DNA from: Cyclospora cayetanensis
Lineage: Eukaryota; Apicomplexa; Conoidasida; Eucoccidiorida; Eimeriidae
DNA: 64,000 nucleotides
Direction: 5' to 3'
Assembly: GCF_002999335.1 (NCBI RefSeq)
Contig: NW_020312270.1
Coordinates: 186,001-250,000, forward strand
Shown here piece by piece: positions 10,031 through 22,749 of the stretch. The notes beneath the pieces are model-generated. The model did not search any database. It had not been told where the DNA came from and was given only the letters and a program-made list of their open reading frames with translations. The translations under genes and the position numbers were made by a program. Numbering within the stretch: position 1 is the stretch's first letter; the number at the start of each line of letters is the position of its first letter.

Positions 10031-12756
10031 GGCCGATTCTCCAAACCTTCTTTAACGTGCACAGTCTTCTGTAGAGGACATAACAACACAAAAACGCCAT
10101 TCAGAAACCTAGGCCAGTGGCAGCTATTTGCGACGGAGCCTACACACTGGCAAAAATGTGTGTGGCGGAGGATGTCTCACGAAAAGCCATTCATGTGGCT
10201 ACGAGCCTGTATGGCTAAAATTTGGATGCTTCCTGTTCGCGGAAGGGGTGGCACTGCAAATGCTTCTTTCGATGGTTGGATCATGTGACCTGTAGAACAC
10301 AAAAAAGGACTTTTCAAAATAGATGAATTAAAAAAAAGTTGGTTATATTCTTGAACTGAGCACTTATCCATGAATTAACCCACCACGTGATGCTCGTAAC
10401 TCAATTGCTCTTGTCGTTCCGATTGAGTACACCACTTGTATGAAAACGCCACTCCAATTTCGTTAATCATGCATATAATTATACTATGTTGTATGTGTTT
10501 TTCCCTTCACGGGGCACACCCAGGGAGTGACCCTACTAAGCCTCACGCATGCGACTGGGGCAGGCCAGTGGTGTGCCAATCGACGACAGCAGCTCTTACT
10601 TGCATTTCGCGAAAGTAGCAAAAGTAAAGTGCTTCAACCCTAGAATTCACATGACACACTCATTTAACTTTAATTGATATCCATTGGATAATGTGTAGAT
10701 CAAAATGAGCGGCTCACCACACCGACTCTCTAGAGCTTTGGCCTTGTACAAGTTGTCAGGCTGTGATCAACACATGCTACCAGACACATGAAATCCTTTC
10801 CCTTGATTTAGAATCCATCAAGACTATTGACCGGATTTTGCTTTTAATTATGTTGACTATGTACTCAATTTAGTTGTGCATTGTTCCATTCCTCATTTGG
10901 TAGCTGAGTGGCAAGTCGATGCCAGAGCAAGCAATTATCGTCTTAGAGCTCAGAAGCAAAGATAGTGGTTGTGTAATGCTTTTCAACTCAGAAGCGCGTG
11001 CAGTGAACATAATAGAAGCAGGTGAAGAACATTGACAGGGTTCGTGACCTCGACAGTGTGGCGGAACGCTGCAGTTAGACCGTTTCCCTTAGGCTCGGCT
11101 CGCTCATGTTTAATCAAAATGTCGAACGCCGTACCCGCAAGAACCCGCTCTTTATATATTTTTGGATGAATCAGAGCCATTTTCACCCAATTAAAATATT
11201 TGTTTCTCCCCCTGTGAACTATGCTAGGGCGCGTGAAAACGAGGGACTATGCAGCTAATTGTCAAGTGCAGCAATGTGTATCCGTTTTGTTATTCTTCAG
11301 CCTTAGGAACATATTAATGGAGTAGAAACGGGAGGATTTAATTTCGATGAGGAGCAAATATTTTTCTCAAGCTTTTAACGGTTCTCGGCTGCAAAAACTT
11401 CCTAACGCAGACTCGAGAAAAGTCCCACAGATGGCACCTTTCCCAACCCCTGCGAAACGGTGACAGTATCTTTTCAGGGCGCAAGACAAAAGGGTACGGC
11501 ATAGTAGGCTCTGTAGTGTCAACAGACTCCCATGCTTACTTTTACTGTTGCTCTTCGCCGATTTGGCTTGATAAGTGCGTTTACTTAGCAAAACGTATGG
11601 AACGAGGTCCCTTGAGGTTGCTAAGATGGCGAACACCATCATATTGTATTTGTACTTGTTACTATATTTGGAGGCGTCTGGGCAAAGGTGCAGGTCAATA
11701 CGAGCATCAAAACCCTGACATCAACAGGTACTTGGAGTAAATTGGATTCTTTTTGGATTGATACCTGAACGTCAGGAATGTTGCACATGTATGATATTAC
11801 ACATCAAAGCAACTTAGTACCCTAGTAGCAAAGAATGTCCAGAAAACTAGTAGGAAAGGTGTTTGTCGGCGTCTGAACAAGCTTCATAGAAGCCCTTAAA
11901 CAATCGAGAACAACTCTCATTCAACCATTCGACACAAATGACGAACACTGCCTAGGCCCATCATCACCAGGTCCCGCAACAATTCTACATGATGCCAGAG
12001 AAATTCAGAGCACTGCCAAAGGTTTATATTAGAAACATGCAGGCATTATCCTTTTAGCCCAAGCGGAATATTGTGGCTGCAAATAGGGAGATATGATGCA
12101 GGCGTTAGAGCTGCTGTGTGGTATCACATCAGTAGGTGGCTTATGGGTGAGGGCCCTGGCCTTACAGCGGCGCTTAGAGCTGGTAAAGCCCTTTCAAAGG
12201 AACCAATGAGTACAAAAATCATTTAGCTTTTCCCCTCAACACCCCGGATACAGTTCATAACCCATTATCTGCAAGTGATCCGATGCACTGCAAGTCAGGC
12301 CAAAAAATAGGGTCCATGTGGTCACGCAGCAAGAAAGCGCCAAAAGGTCTAACAGCTGCACTATTCAACGCGGTGTATGAAAGCCGCAAGAAAGCATTTG
12401 CTCTATCGAGGTCGATTTCTGCGAACAATGACAACTTTGCGGCAACACCCCAGCACTTCCGCAGGAACAAACACATAGAGGCCGGATTTACGGCTTTCAC
12501 TGCAAAACGAGAAGAAAACCGGAACTGGGACCGTCAGTCGCGGCATATGAGCTGGCTGCGTTTAAGGCGGCACCGTGGACACGCTTTCCAGGTCACCTAC
12601 TGCCAAATGCAGAAAATGTGACACTCTGAAAGCACAGATGATCACAAGGCATAGCCAACAGCATGCAAAGGATTTGATGAAAACCGGACAGATAGTGCTA
12701 TATGTACTTAAAGACCACTTGGTACCTGTCCTTATTTTACTAAGAGTACAGCGTAC
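10031..12756. other. gene-poor stretch between the paralogues
   Basis: No exon I can support. The segment near 10,535-10,630 resembles 14,340-14,420, roughly 940 bases 5' of exon 2 in each paralogue, so part of the 5' flank was probably duplicated along with the gene. Otherwise featureless. Confidence 0.4.
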
Positions 12757-13788
12757 TCACATGTAGTTTGTATCTCTGCTATGCTTACAATCCAACTTGA
12801 TAAGCCTCCTCGTTGTTGCTAAAGCACGAGAAAATTTCAAATGTAAGTACCCATTAAGATGTTCAAGTCTCTCAGATCTGGCAGTACTGTATGCTTCCAC
12901 AGGATACAAGATGTCTAAGCAGCCCCTAGAGTCAACAGGAGCGGGATGCATTGCTTTATGGTAAATTTTCGGACATAGCGGGGAATATGAGGAATTGCAC
13001 ACGGACCTGCGTCGTCCACCTCTTGTGAATGCTTCCTGACCCCTCAGAAGTGGCTCATTCAGCGTTGTTGGTCCCTCTCCTACACTTCTTCTGCTATTGA
13101 GTTCTCCATCTTTTATGCTTTCCAACGTACTTCGCCCGCAGCAGCATATTTTATCCCAGGTTGCCCTCCCACGGCAAGAGCTTAGAGCACGGGGTGCTTG
13201 GGCTACTTCATGGGACACCCGCTGTAACGAAGCAAACCTTTGCACGGCTGCACGCATGGCGCCGCAGAAAGCTTCAAATGTACCACTTGACTTTTACACA
13301 AATGGAAAACATAATCATCAAAGGGTCCATTTCAAAAAAACTTCGCAATGAAGTCTTTACCTGGTCGACTAAGAGTTGCGGCAAAGTCACGTTGTCCAAG
13401 GAGGACCCCCGTGTTTTCTGGGGAGAACCCAGACTGTATTCTCCGGTATGGCGTCTGGTTTGAAAGAGTCACCTTTCTAAGCACTGAACACAGCCTGACA
13501 AACAAACAAATGGCTAGTACTACACGAGCAAATTCAAAAAGAGTTGTCAGTAAATTTGCAGCTGCAAAGGCACATAAGGCACCTAGACTACTTGCATAAT
13601 GCATTAGGGCAAGTTAATGACTGCTGGATGGAAAGCAAAGTAAGATACAAGAAAGAAGACATACGCTGGGCCTCCAGTTCGGAGGGAAAGGTTCCAAAAT
13701 GAGTATACAGACTTGGACCTCCACATTCCATGCTCGATGTTGCTCGGTTGGCAGCCATCGGCTCTGCTGTTGACTTTTTAAACGACAT
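12757..13788 (-). CDS. paralogue B of an unrecognised two-copy family
   Basis: Model: exon 1 13788-13665 (starts MSFKKS), exon 2 13483-13361, probable exon 3 from 13247 onward to a stop near 12757. Exon 1 ends in phase 1 at a GTATGT donor and exon 2 begins after a TTCAG acceptor, restoring a Leu codon exactly as in paralogue A. Exon 2 contains SNQTPYRRIQSG and LLGQRDFAATLSRP and ends at a GTAAAG donor. Exon 2 is 123 bases in both copies and intron 1 is 181 bases here against 179 in A. Exon 3, if real, encodes a basic, Arg- and Ser-rich tail with several Cys residues and shows little similarity to A; it may contain further introns. Function unknown. The pattern of synonymous change in exon 2 indicates that at least the exon 1-2 part was under protein-level selection. 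Confidence 0.6.
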
Positions 13789-16039
13789 CTTGGCTCTTCG
13801 CAGCTAAAACTCTCGCCGCTATCCCCCGATAGGCAGTCTGAGGAAAGCAGCGCACTTGACATATGGCCGACTGAATTAGAGACTGTTTATCAGGGGGGTT
13901 ACAAAGTTGTGCATTGGGAAGACATTGTGCGAAACTGCGTGTGGATAATGAAGCCTTACAATTAAGCCAGAAAAAGCTAAGGAGCCTTGACCTGTGCACC
14001 AGATGGCCTAAAAATGCCTCTTTCCTGTTTGAGGAAGGAGTGACGGTCGAGTCAATTGTCTGGATATCCAAGTTGTGAACCGCACAAAGCATCAACCGTG
14101 GATCTAATCGATCAGAAAAGCTCAAAAGTCGGTGATGTCCTGTAGTTTGTGTGCTTTTCGTTGTGGCAGCCCAGCAGGGGTTTCACCAATCCACTTGCAC
14201 TGAATGTTTCCAGCGCACACATCAGTATTGCGTAAACCCGTCAAAATTTTACAAATATACTTTCAAAACTTCATTTAAAATACACTCGCTTTGTATTTTG
14301 AGCCTTTACGTCAAGTATAACACCGTTGATGCTGTTTTCATGCATGCGACTTGCATGGACCACTGGTGTGCCAGTGGAGAATACTTGATATAGTTCCTCA
14401 AAAGTAAAAGTTTCAACTGTTTTTGGCTTACAGCGAGATACTTTATTATTTTAAAAGCAGAATCAAAATATTCTATTCTTTGTATGAGCAGACGAAAGAT
14501 ACTGCACCACCGGGGCCTACAAGAAATCGTTGGTAATCTCAGTGCGGCGGAGGCAAACGAGGGTTTTCGAGGAAAAATTCAGCATGGTGCACGTCCTTCA
14601 TTCCATCTGGAGCTCAAACCTTTTGCATGCTTTTAAGCTAATTATGCTCATTCAAGCCTAAGTTTCTTGGATTGTCGTCTGTCAGCTGCCAATCCTCCGG
14701 GAGTGTAAGACACCTACACCACACAGTTGAAGAACTGTCACAATGTCCTCGGCTAAAAGTTTCACAGTAAGCACACTATTGACATCGCTTCAAGCTTCAG
14801 CGGCATTCACGGCTCTAGCATCATGCAGGTTCTGGTGTTTTCCACAACTTTCTTGAGTTTTCCTCCTCGTCTGGGGTATCTCTTAAACTGCTGGAACCCA
14901 AGCATCAAGTCCTTGAACACTGCAGTCTCTTATGAGACATTAATTCTAGCTGCGCGAGAATGTTCCACTCTCTTCATATCTCCAGGTGTCCCCTATTTTA
15001 TTCACCGTGACCGTTGCAAAGCCTCATGCGTTTAGGTGGGAGGAGACTGAAAAATAAGATCTACAACCTTTGCAACTTTCCTTTAAGTGCTATCACCAAA
15101 AGAGCCTTTCGTCTTTTCCTGCCTGCGCCCCTCATGGTTCCCTCATTAGAGAGAGGAATTCCTAGGGTGCACTTTGTTGCACCCTCCAAGCACTCCGAGC
15201 GTCCACGCCTGGTTGCACACATTCTTTACCACACATACGTACAGCACTGGTCTTCATGTATTGAGGCAACAGTACCGCAATAAACAAGATTTACGAACAG
15301 ACAAGCTACTTGCTCGATTGTTTCCTAATACTAAATTGATAATATCTAGGGGAATTAGAAAGGTTCAAGGAGGACCTAGCCCTCTGCACATTAACCCGCA
15401 CGCCTTCTAAAGAGACGCCTTCGTGTTCCGTACCTGCATGTCGAGGTCAACTACCTACAGAACAGCGTAAGCATTCTTGCCCTTCCACCAATTCCTCGGC
15501 AGGCAGAACCGCGGAAAAAGCTAAAGTGAAAACAGCAAAGTGCAGATCAACGACTAAAGCCAACCCAGTGGAAAGTAATGCTCAGAGACTAGCTTACAAC
15601 GAACGGGGCTTTCACCCGGCACGACCGCGCCAGCGCGGTGACTTGCTGTCGTCGGAGGGCTAAAATTTATGAGCCTCGTGCTACAATAAATTAGAATACA
15701 AGTAAAGCGCGTAAAGGGAGCCAAAGTACACTAGTCAAGCAGTGTCTTCGCGTCTCACATAGCAAGAAATGCATGCAAATACAGCGAGCTCCTGCAGCAT
15801 AGTCGATTCCAAAGCCTCCAAACGGCATAGGGAAAAGCGCAGAAACAGCATGCCTGAAGCGCTTTCTCATACACCTGATTGTGGGAAACTCCTTTACAAC
15901 AATAGCCAGCGAACTTTGACCAGTATTCATAGCTAAGATAGCTATATCAGGTAGCGCATGCACGGGGTAAGGAGATTTACCCAGTAATGCAAATTGCATC
16001 GTTCATCAAGACGTACAATGCATTTTCCTGCCGCTGGGT
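13789..16039. other. gene-free stretch
   Basis: No supported coding sequence. It includes the 5' flank of paralogue B with partial similarity to the flank of paralogue A, and a segment near 15,100-15,240 weakly related to 3,300-3,430. Confidence 0.4.
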
Positions 16040-17500
16040 CTCCCTTCTGCTTTCCAATATCGCAGAACATTGCTTGAGGTTCACCCAGGCATTAGCTTAA
16101 TGCAGTGCGTTGGACGACCAACAGGTGGCTCAACTGCTGGTGGTTCGTCATTGTTTAGCATATCCAGAGCCCGTGATACATATTTTTTTGTGTTATCTTC
16201 GACTAAAGCCTCAGCTTGTACTAAGTATTAGAGAATCTGTTCCAATACCACTGAGAGGGGCTCCCGAAATACGTTCCATTAAATCGTTGTTGAGGTGCCC
16301 TCATGAATGCCCTACCCCACCGCGTTGAGGCACTAATTGCAGCCTGCTCTTCACAAAGAAAATGAATGATTACTAGAGCTTCCTGGCACACTGACCTATA
16401 CACCACGCAGCTGTGGCCTCATGCACACTTTCCACTGGGCCACTGATGGCATACCTACGACCACATCATGGTGCGCAGGTGGAAATTACAATCTACTGAC
16501 TGCGTTAGTACGCCCACATCCCGACGTGCAAAGACAGTTGACCGCCACAGCCATGCCAATCATTCCAGTCTGCCGCCCGTCAACAAATTTAGTCCAAGGA
16601 CTACCCTAAGGCGTGAGCAGGTAGATTGGACTTCTGTGGCTTTTCCTCAATTAACAGACTCACCCAATAACCAGTGTTGAGTAATGTTCTTACACTTGGC
16701 CATCAATGTGAACTTGTGTTAGTGCAGGGCTGAGCGGTGGTGGGTCCCCGCTTGCGGATATAGCCTTCGTTCCTCCCTTCACTATGGCGCAGCCTACTGG
16801 GGGTATTTAGTCTCCCTGATGCAGCTTCTTTGCCTACGGCGCAACTTTCTTCCGCTGGGTCTAGTCCCGTTGTTCGAGATTAAGGCAATCTGAAAGTGTT
16901 TGCAGCTCCGAATTTCAGGAGCCAAACTTTCGAAAAAAGCAAGTACGTTGTTGAGAGGTTCTCTGGGGTTGCATAGGAGCGCTGATTTTCTCTTGCTCTT
17001 TTCCCCGTTTAGCTTAGCCTGTAGGGTATGGCCGGTTGGCACAGCCCCGATGTCCATTGACTCTAAGTGGCCACTTGGCTCTTTCTTTCAGCCGAAGGAA
17101 GTAGATTGTGCTCATTTGCTTACTAAACTTCAAGTCCTCATCCACCGTCAACCGTCATGTTCTACTGGTTAGCGCAGCCTCATCCACAGGCTTTTCATTG
17201 GGTAACACGTGAGACTTTTTACCAGATGTAGTGTTACTGCGTTCATATCAGCTTGCAGGCCCGCTTTTGCCGCCCCAGTAGGCGCTGCGCTACCGTCAAC
17301 TTTATCACCCCAAGGTCTTGTTCGGCTTGTTGCCAACAATAATTAGCATGTTGACCTTCTAAGGAACGTGGTCAAAGCTAGACAATTGTACTAGGCAAAG
17401 GTGAGGCCCTTCTGCATCCGCATATAGCGGATGAAGGGGTGAAGGACTGCATTCACCATGCGTTGCTGCTAGCTGCAGCGTACCATCCAATATTTGTTCG
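16040..17500. repeat. dispersed repeat, copy 2 (direct orientation)
   Basis: Second copy of the element at 1,330-3,250, offset by about 14.7 kb. The core at 16,312-17,080 is almost identical to copy 1. Downstream, matching blocks at about 17,240-17,345 and 17,415-17,490 correspond to 2,985-3,070 and 3,150-3,225 of copy 1, so several hundred bases present in copy 1 are missing here. The mixture of near-identical core and diverged flanks suggests either a recent conversion of the core or insertion of a younger element into an older duplicated block. Confidence 0.75.
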
Positions 17501-20500
17501 TAGGGATTTGGTTTACTTCAGTCTAAATGGAAAACTATAGAGAAGCCAATAAGGTATTTTTTTGAAGGGCTTCCCGCACTCCCCAAACAGGATATTAGAA
17601 CAGCCGAACCAAATAATGATTTTTCCGATAGTTAACTTTATACAAATGACTTGATGAGAATTCAAAAGTCTAACGTAGCCCTACACACCAACATTCAACT
17701 GCTGCCTGATTGGATATCGATCTAGGAGGGCCGTAGGTGGACACCAAAATGGCATACATGGCATTCATATCCCATCTCGCTAACAAATTCTGCTTATGGC
17801 TGGCCGGGGGGTTGCATTTAAGAGGCTTTTATCTACCACAACCTTCAGATTTTTCCAAGTGAACACTTAGCCACCGAGAATGTAGCGAGCAGTTAAGTAC
17901 AATGGACCAAACCCCAGCTGCTATTCCCCTAGCAAGTTATCATCGACTTTAGGTTATGCTTTGCTCGTTTGTAGCATGCTAACACCGTTTTTCAGATAGG
18001 CTACAAGCCAGAGAAGCCAGGAACTGGGCATCTTAACGTGTTCCACTTATCTGATGCCGCAAGACTTTGGTGATCCCCTGTCGCATGAGCCCTCCAGGCT
18101 CACACTACCTCTCTCCTGCAGCATGATGCGTACACTAGTACAATAATATTCCTCAAATACAGCGAGATTACGCCTCCCATAAGCTTCTAGCAATGGGGAC
18201 TGCTTGCCTTTGTGGTGCGATCTTCTCCACATTCTTGCACAGAAGTTAAGTCCTCGTACATGTTGGGTACAGCAAGCTGCAACGATCCATGAAAGCTTTG
18301 CGTGGGAAACACTTCACTCCACACACATCAAAATTTCTATTGACGTTGCTCTGAGTCTCAACGCGACTGCCACCTTGCGGAAACATCAAATGAAAAATTA
18401 CGTTTTCTAGCAGAGCCTTGTTAGATGCAACGTTTTCCGCTTCCCCATCGATTGTAGATGCTGAGGGTTGTCACGTTTACCGTGAACTACTGCCTGGCTA
18501 CGAGCAAGCTCTCTGATATTGCATTCTGTGCTTTCTGTAAGCAAGAGTTTGAGAAGAACTCTCTGCTGATGGAAGTCCAGTGGCGCAACAGCTACTGGGG
18601 CGGCAAAGGAGGCCTGCAAGTGAATGCAGTAGCTCCATGTCTTGCAAGAAGTACCTGATATATCACCCAATGAAAAGCTTAAGGATGAGTGGTGGGTTTA
18701 AGCTCACCATGAGAACCTGACTGCCCAAAGGTTTTCGCGAGTAACTGAAGATTTAATGAGCGAATTGAAGATGTACCCCTCTCCCCCTAGATAAACAGAA
18801 ACATGTGTTCCTTGCGGTGCGTCTCTTGCAGGGGAAATCGCCTCAATGATGGTTCCACAATAAGGGGGAATTCTTCCGCCTGCAGAACCTCTAAAGTTCA
18901 AGCTTTCGTAGGCACTCGGACACATCGATGTATCCCGACATCAAGTCAGAAACAAGCCGTGGAAGAGCCGGGGAGGCTCAAGTATGGCAATTTATCGATA
19001 ACTCCGTATATCGATAAATGCAAGACTGTGGATTTCAAAAGCCACAACGTAGGCAAGCAGCAGCTTTATCAGCGGCTTATCTCGAGTCCACATGAAGTGC
19101 CAGGACAGGTGGTTGCAGAATGGGCAGCGACTTCGCGATTAAACAGTTAACCGCTGAATCCGCAAAACATAGTTGATATGAGGTTCAGAGAGCGAATGGG
19201 AGCACTCCTTGAGCTTTGGAGGCAATTCTTGTGCCTTAGGATGAAAGCAAGAACCAAGCAGCAAACCAGAACCTGGGTGTAGAGGGCTACGATACATTTA
19301 CACACCTACTACACTAGTTATGCTTGACTAAGAACTAGGAAAGAACTGACTAAATGGTATGTCCTCTAGGATATCTTGCTTACTATAGTGTGTTTCGATA
19401 CAAAAAAATCCAGTGTTGTATGGGTGTGCGGTACTCGCTATCTGCAACTAGCTGTAAACACTCGAGGCTTTTAGAGGGAGCAGCTACGCTAGCCCTAGAT
19501 GAACCTGTCGCCTGCTGTGGGAACTCTGGGGAGCCAGGGCATAAAGAGACTTCCGAGATACATCCAGCGATTTTCTTGTACTGAGTCTAAATTTCAGTGT
19601 CTTAACTAAAACCTTAAAGGAGTATACTAATGGGTCACGGGGGTTCTTTTACGAAGCAGACTGTATTTACACGTACAAGCAACTGGACAATATGCCTATT
19701 AACTTTATTGAGGAGAACTCGAAAGCGAAGCTGGATCTGTGGCAAAGGTTCGTGCTTATACTACGACGCTGCATGCTCATCATGAGATGCCTTGTGTTGG
19801 CTAGAACAGCCCAGTGGCCATCAGTCCATACAGGGCCTACGGTGTTATTGACAGGCGAGTGAATTTTGACAATTAGACTTGATCGAACGAATCTAAAAGC
19901 TGATGAACGCTAGCTGAACGTTCATGGGCACAACTACGCACTACTACCGCGCCCCGCGTGTTGGTTAGCTAAAATGGATGACGGATGTGGCGTTACAATA
20001 CAAACGCTAATGAAAGTTTCGTGTGAAGTACCAAGATCGCAGTAGTACCTCAGAGATTCGACAAAAAAAGAAAATCAAACACTGCTTTCACGTCGCTTGC
20101 CACAAAGACAAAAGTCAACGCTTCAAGCCATCCGAACCGGCTGTCTAGACAGCAACGCTTTGGGCACATTGGCCATATCCACTGTTTTTAGTTGGAGCAG
20201 GCGAGCGGCCCTGAAAACACAAGCGGCACGGCAACGTCAGGACGCAACCAACAGATGACAGACGTGCAAGCGTAATCAAGCAACAGCATGCACCAACAGA
20301 TGGTGACTGGCAGGCGCCGTGACTTGTCACTTTATTTTGGCTGAATTTCACGTGCTCACCTCTCCTCTGGTCTTCCACCGCACTTCCAACCCAATTGCCG
20401 GAGCTTTTCCTTAACTACTGCAACAGCACATGAATGTTCAAATACAGTGACCCCTCATCAGCCTCGCATCGCGTGTAGTCAAAGGTCAAGCAGCCTCAAG

Positions 20501-20582
20501 AATAAGACAACGCGAAAAAAAGGGTGAAAACCCCCCAAAATGACGCCACACGAAAAGTTACAAGTAGACAACAAGACAAGTT
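17501..20582. other. gene-free stretch before the gene-dense region
   Basis: I could not support any exon. One plus-strand open stretch at 18,803-19,150 (115 residues from its first Met) has a plausible composition in its second half but no motif, no paralogue and no clear splice context, so it is not called. Confidence 0.35.
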
Positions 20583-20920
20583 CTAGGAGCTGACTGCAAA
20601 TGCGCGCGGACCTTCAGCATCCACGGCCTTGGTCAGCTCCTCGACGGTGTTGAAGCGGCGCACGTCCAGTTGCTCTGCCTCTCGTGCCACTTTTTCTGCT
20701 GCTGCCTTAGCTGCTTCTGCCTTAGCTGCTGCTTGTTGCTGCCCTTCTGCCTCCCGAGCTGCCGACGCCTTCAGGCGCATTTGCTCTAGCTGCCGCATAA
20801 GCTCCACAGCAGAGGCACCCGAGTTTGGACTCTGCGAAGAACACTTCTTGCTGCTGCTGCTGTTGGCTGTAGGGACTGTACTCGATCCATGGGCGCGTAC
20901 CACAAGAGCAGCTGACGCCC

Positions 20921-20954
<34 letters not shown>

Positions 20955-22749
20955 ACCTGTCTTGCTGCTGCTGCTAGTGCACCTGAATGGCAGCTTTCCA
21001 GCGTCTTCAGTGCCAGTGTTACCACCACTGATGGGAAAACTGCCGCTCCCCCTAATATCTTGCTCGCCACCAAAAAGCTTCTCTTCTGCATCCGTATCCG
21101 ACCACTGGTCATCTTCGCTATCAAGCTCGACAGCATCACGCAGCTGAGCGAAAAGAACGCGATTCTGCGGCACAGCCGCCCGAATGCGCTTTTCTGCGTC
21201 CATCTCCCTCCTGCAACAAAATTAAGCAGCAAAAACACAGCTCCTTGCGAGGTACAAGCTCTTCGAACAGGGCCTTAAAGCGCACACGTACAGCCCGCTG
21301 GCCAATACACTACGAAGACAAGATTTATTGGGAAGGACTCGATACACGAAACTTGCACAAAGAAAATAGGAAATAAAAGAGCGAACACACACACAGACAC
21401 ACACACACACAGACACACACAGACACGCACACAGACACACAGAAACACACACACACACACAGGAAGACACACACAGACACAGACACACACACGAACACAA
21501 ACACACCTTAGAGCGCTCTGCCGTTGAAGGCCATGAGCAACGACGTCGGGCATCTCCGCAACTTGAGCGATCTGCTGTGAAAGAAAAGCGGCGTCCAAGG
21601 AGACAGTTGGTTTCGCTTCCTGAGAAAAACACATCCGAGATTAAGCCGCCACGCGCCCGCAGCTTCGCAGACATTCGAAAGAGACGCTTCGGCAGCAAGG
21701 AACCCAAAGGCCCTCTCTGAGCAGAGAAGGGCGAAAGGCGCACGCTGGCGCTGTGCTGCATGCACGTACCGGTACCTTTACTTCTTGCGTTTCTTGCGTC
21801 AGCACAGCGACTAAAGCATCTTCCTTCCGTTTCTTTTCCATCCATGCCTTTATGCGATCTACCACTTGGGCCTGTCGGATTCTCCTTCCAGTGAGATCTC
21901 TGCAGCACGCGAAACAGCCCGCAAAGCTCTGTGTGCAACAGCGAGCTAGAAGCTCTACGGTAGGTCACCTACCTACAGCCGTTGGACGCTGAAGAAGGGA
22001 CGAGTCCACTCGGCTCAACCTTGAACGGCTATCATGCGACTCTGGGGTAGCCTCCGCGCAGTGTCCACGAAATACCATTCCTACCTGCATGCGTCAATAG
22101 AGAAATTGGCGCGTTTCTTTCTTCGCTGCTTCTTCAGAAGCGCACCAAAACCACCCTTCCCACCCGGGAGCCTCAGGAGAAGCCATAGCGAACACAGAGG
22201 AGCGCCGCATCCCCTTTCCAGGGAGTTTATTGCAGCTGCTCGGAGGGCAAGGCCCTTGGAAGCCGCCACTGCAGCAGCAGCAGCAGTCCCTATAACCGTT
22301 TCAAGAGGTACAAAGGTGGTGTGGCACACCTCCCGCTTCTGCAGCACCAACCGCTGCTGCGAAGCGGAAGCTGTCGGCAACCCTGCACGCGCCGCTGCTA
22401 GGGAAATAAGGAAGGAGCCTGGGAGATAGAGGCCAGCCGAAGACACTTCAAGCTTGGTGGACGCATGCAGTCTTGATAACGGCGATGCGCCCTGCCCGCT
22501 AGGAGGCATGGCCAGCGAAGGTACCTCGTCAGCCGCGAGGAGAGGCAGCTCCTTCAGCGGCATGGAATACGCCACCGTGCCGCCCCAAGGCAGATTGATG
22601 AGAAATGTAACACTGCACGATGTGCTGTCTTCCACAGGCTGCAGCCGAACGCAGTCCGACGCATGCTGATCCCTCCTGCTGCCAACACGTTTGCACCCAT
22701 CACCCGTGAGGTCGGGAGCTGGGGGCCGTATTACCGCTGAAGACGCCAT
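20583..22749 (-). CDS. five-exon coiled-coil / poly-Ser protein, function unknown
   Basis: Model, minus strand: exons 22749-22085, 22019-21973, 21897-21776, 21619-21507 and 21210-20583. All four introns have GT-AG ends and all phases join, giving 524 residues. Exon 1 encodes an Ala/Leu-rich N-terminal region. Exons 2-4 encode a charged helical segment including VVDRIKAWMEKKRKEDALVA. The last exon begins RREMDAEKRIRAAV and continues with an acidic patch, Ser runs from CAG-type repeats (the longest is ten residues), and a C-terminal Ala/Glu/Lys coiled coil ending in VEELTKAVDAEGPRAFAV. I do not recognise a domain. Intron 4 carries a CA-rich microsatellite. The phase-consistent reading across short exons (47 and 122 bases) makes the model credible, although exon 1 could belong to a separate gene. 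Confidence 0.6.
21372..21506. repeat. CA-rich microsatellite in intron
   Basis: Imperfect ACAC/ACAG dinucleotide-type tract, directly adjoining the 5' splice site of the last intron of the minus-strand coiled-coil gene (on that strand the intron starts GTGTGTTTGTG). It is mostly composed of CA steps interrupted by AGACAC and ACGCAC. Confidence 0.9.

Noticed and set aside
20629..21147. Plus-strand 172-residue Leu/Ser-rich frame
   Set aside because: Antisense shadow of the last exon of the coiled-coil gene, whose minus-strand exons join in phase.
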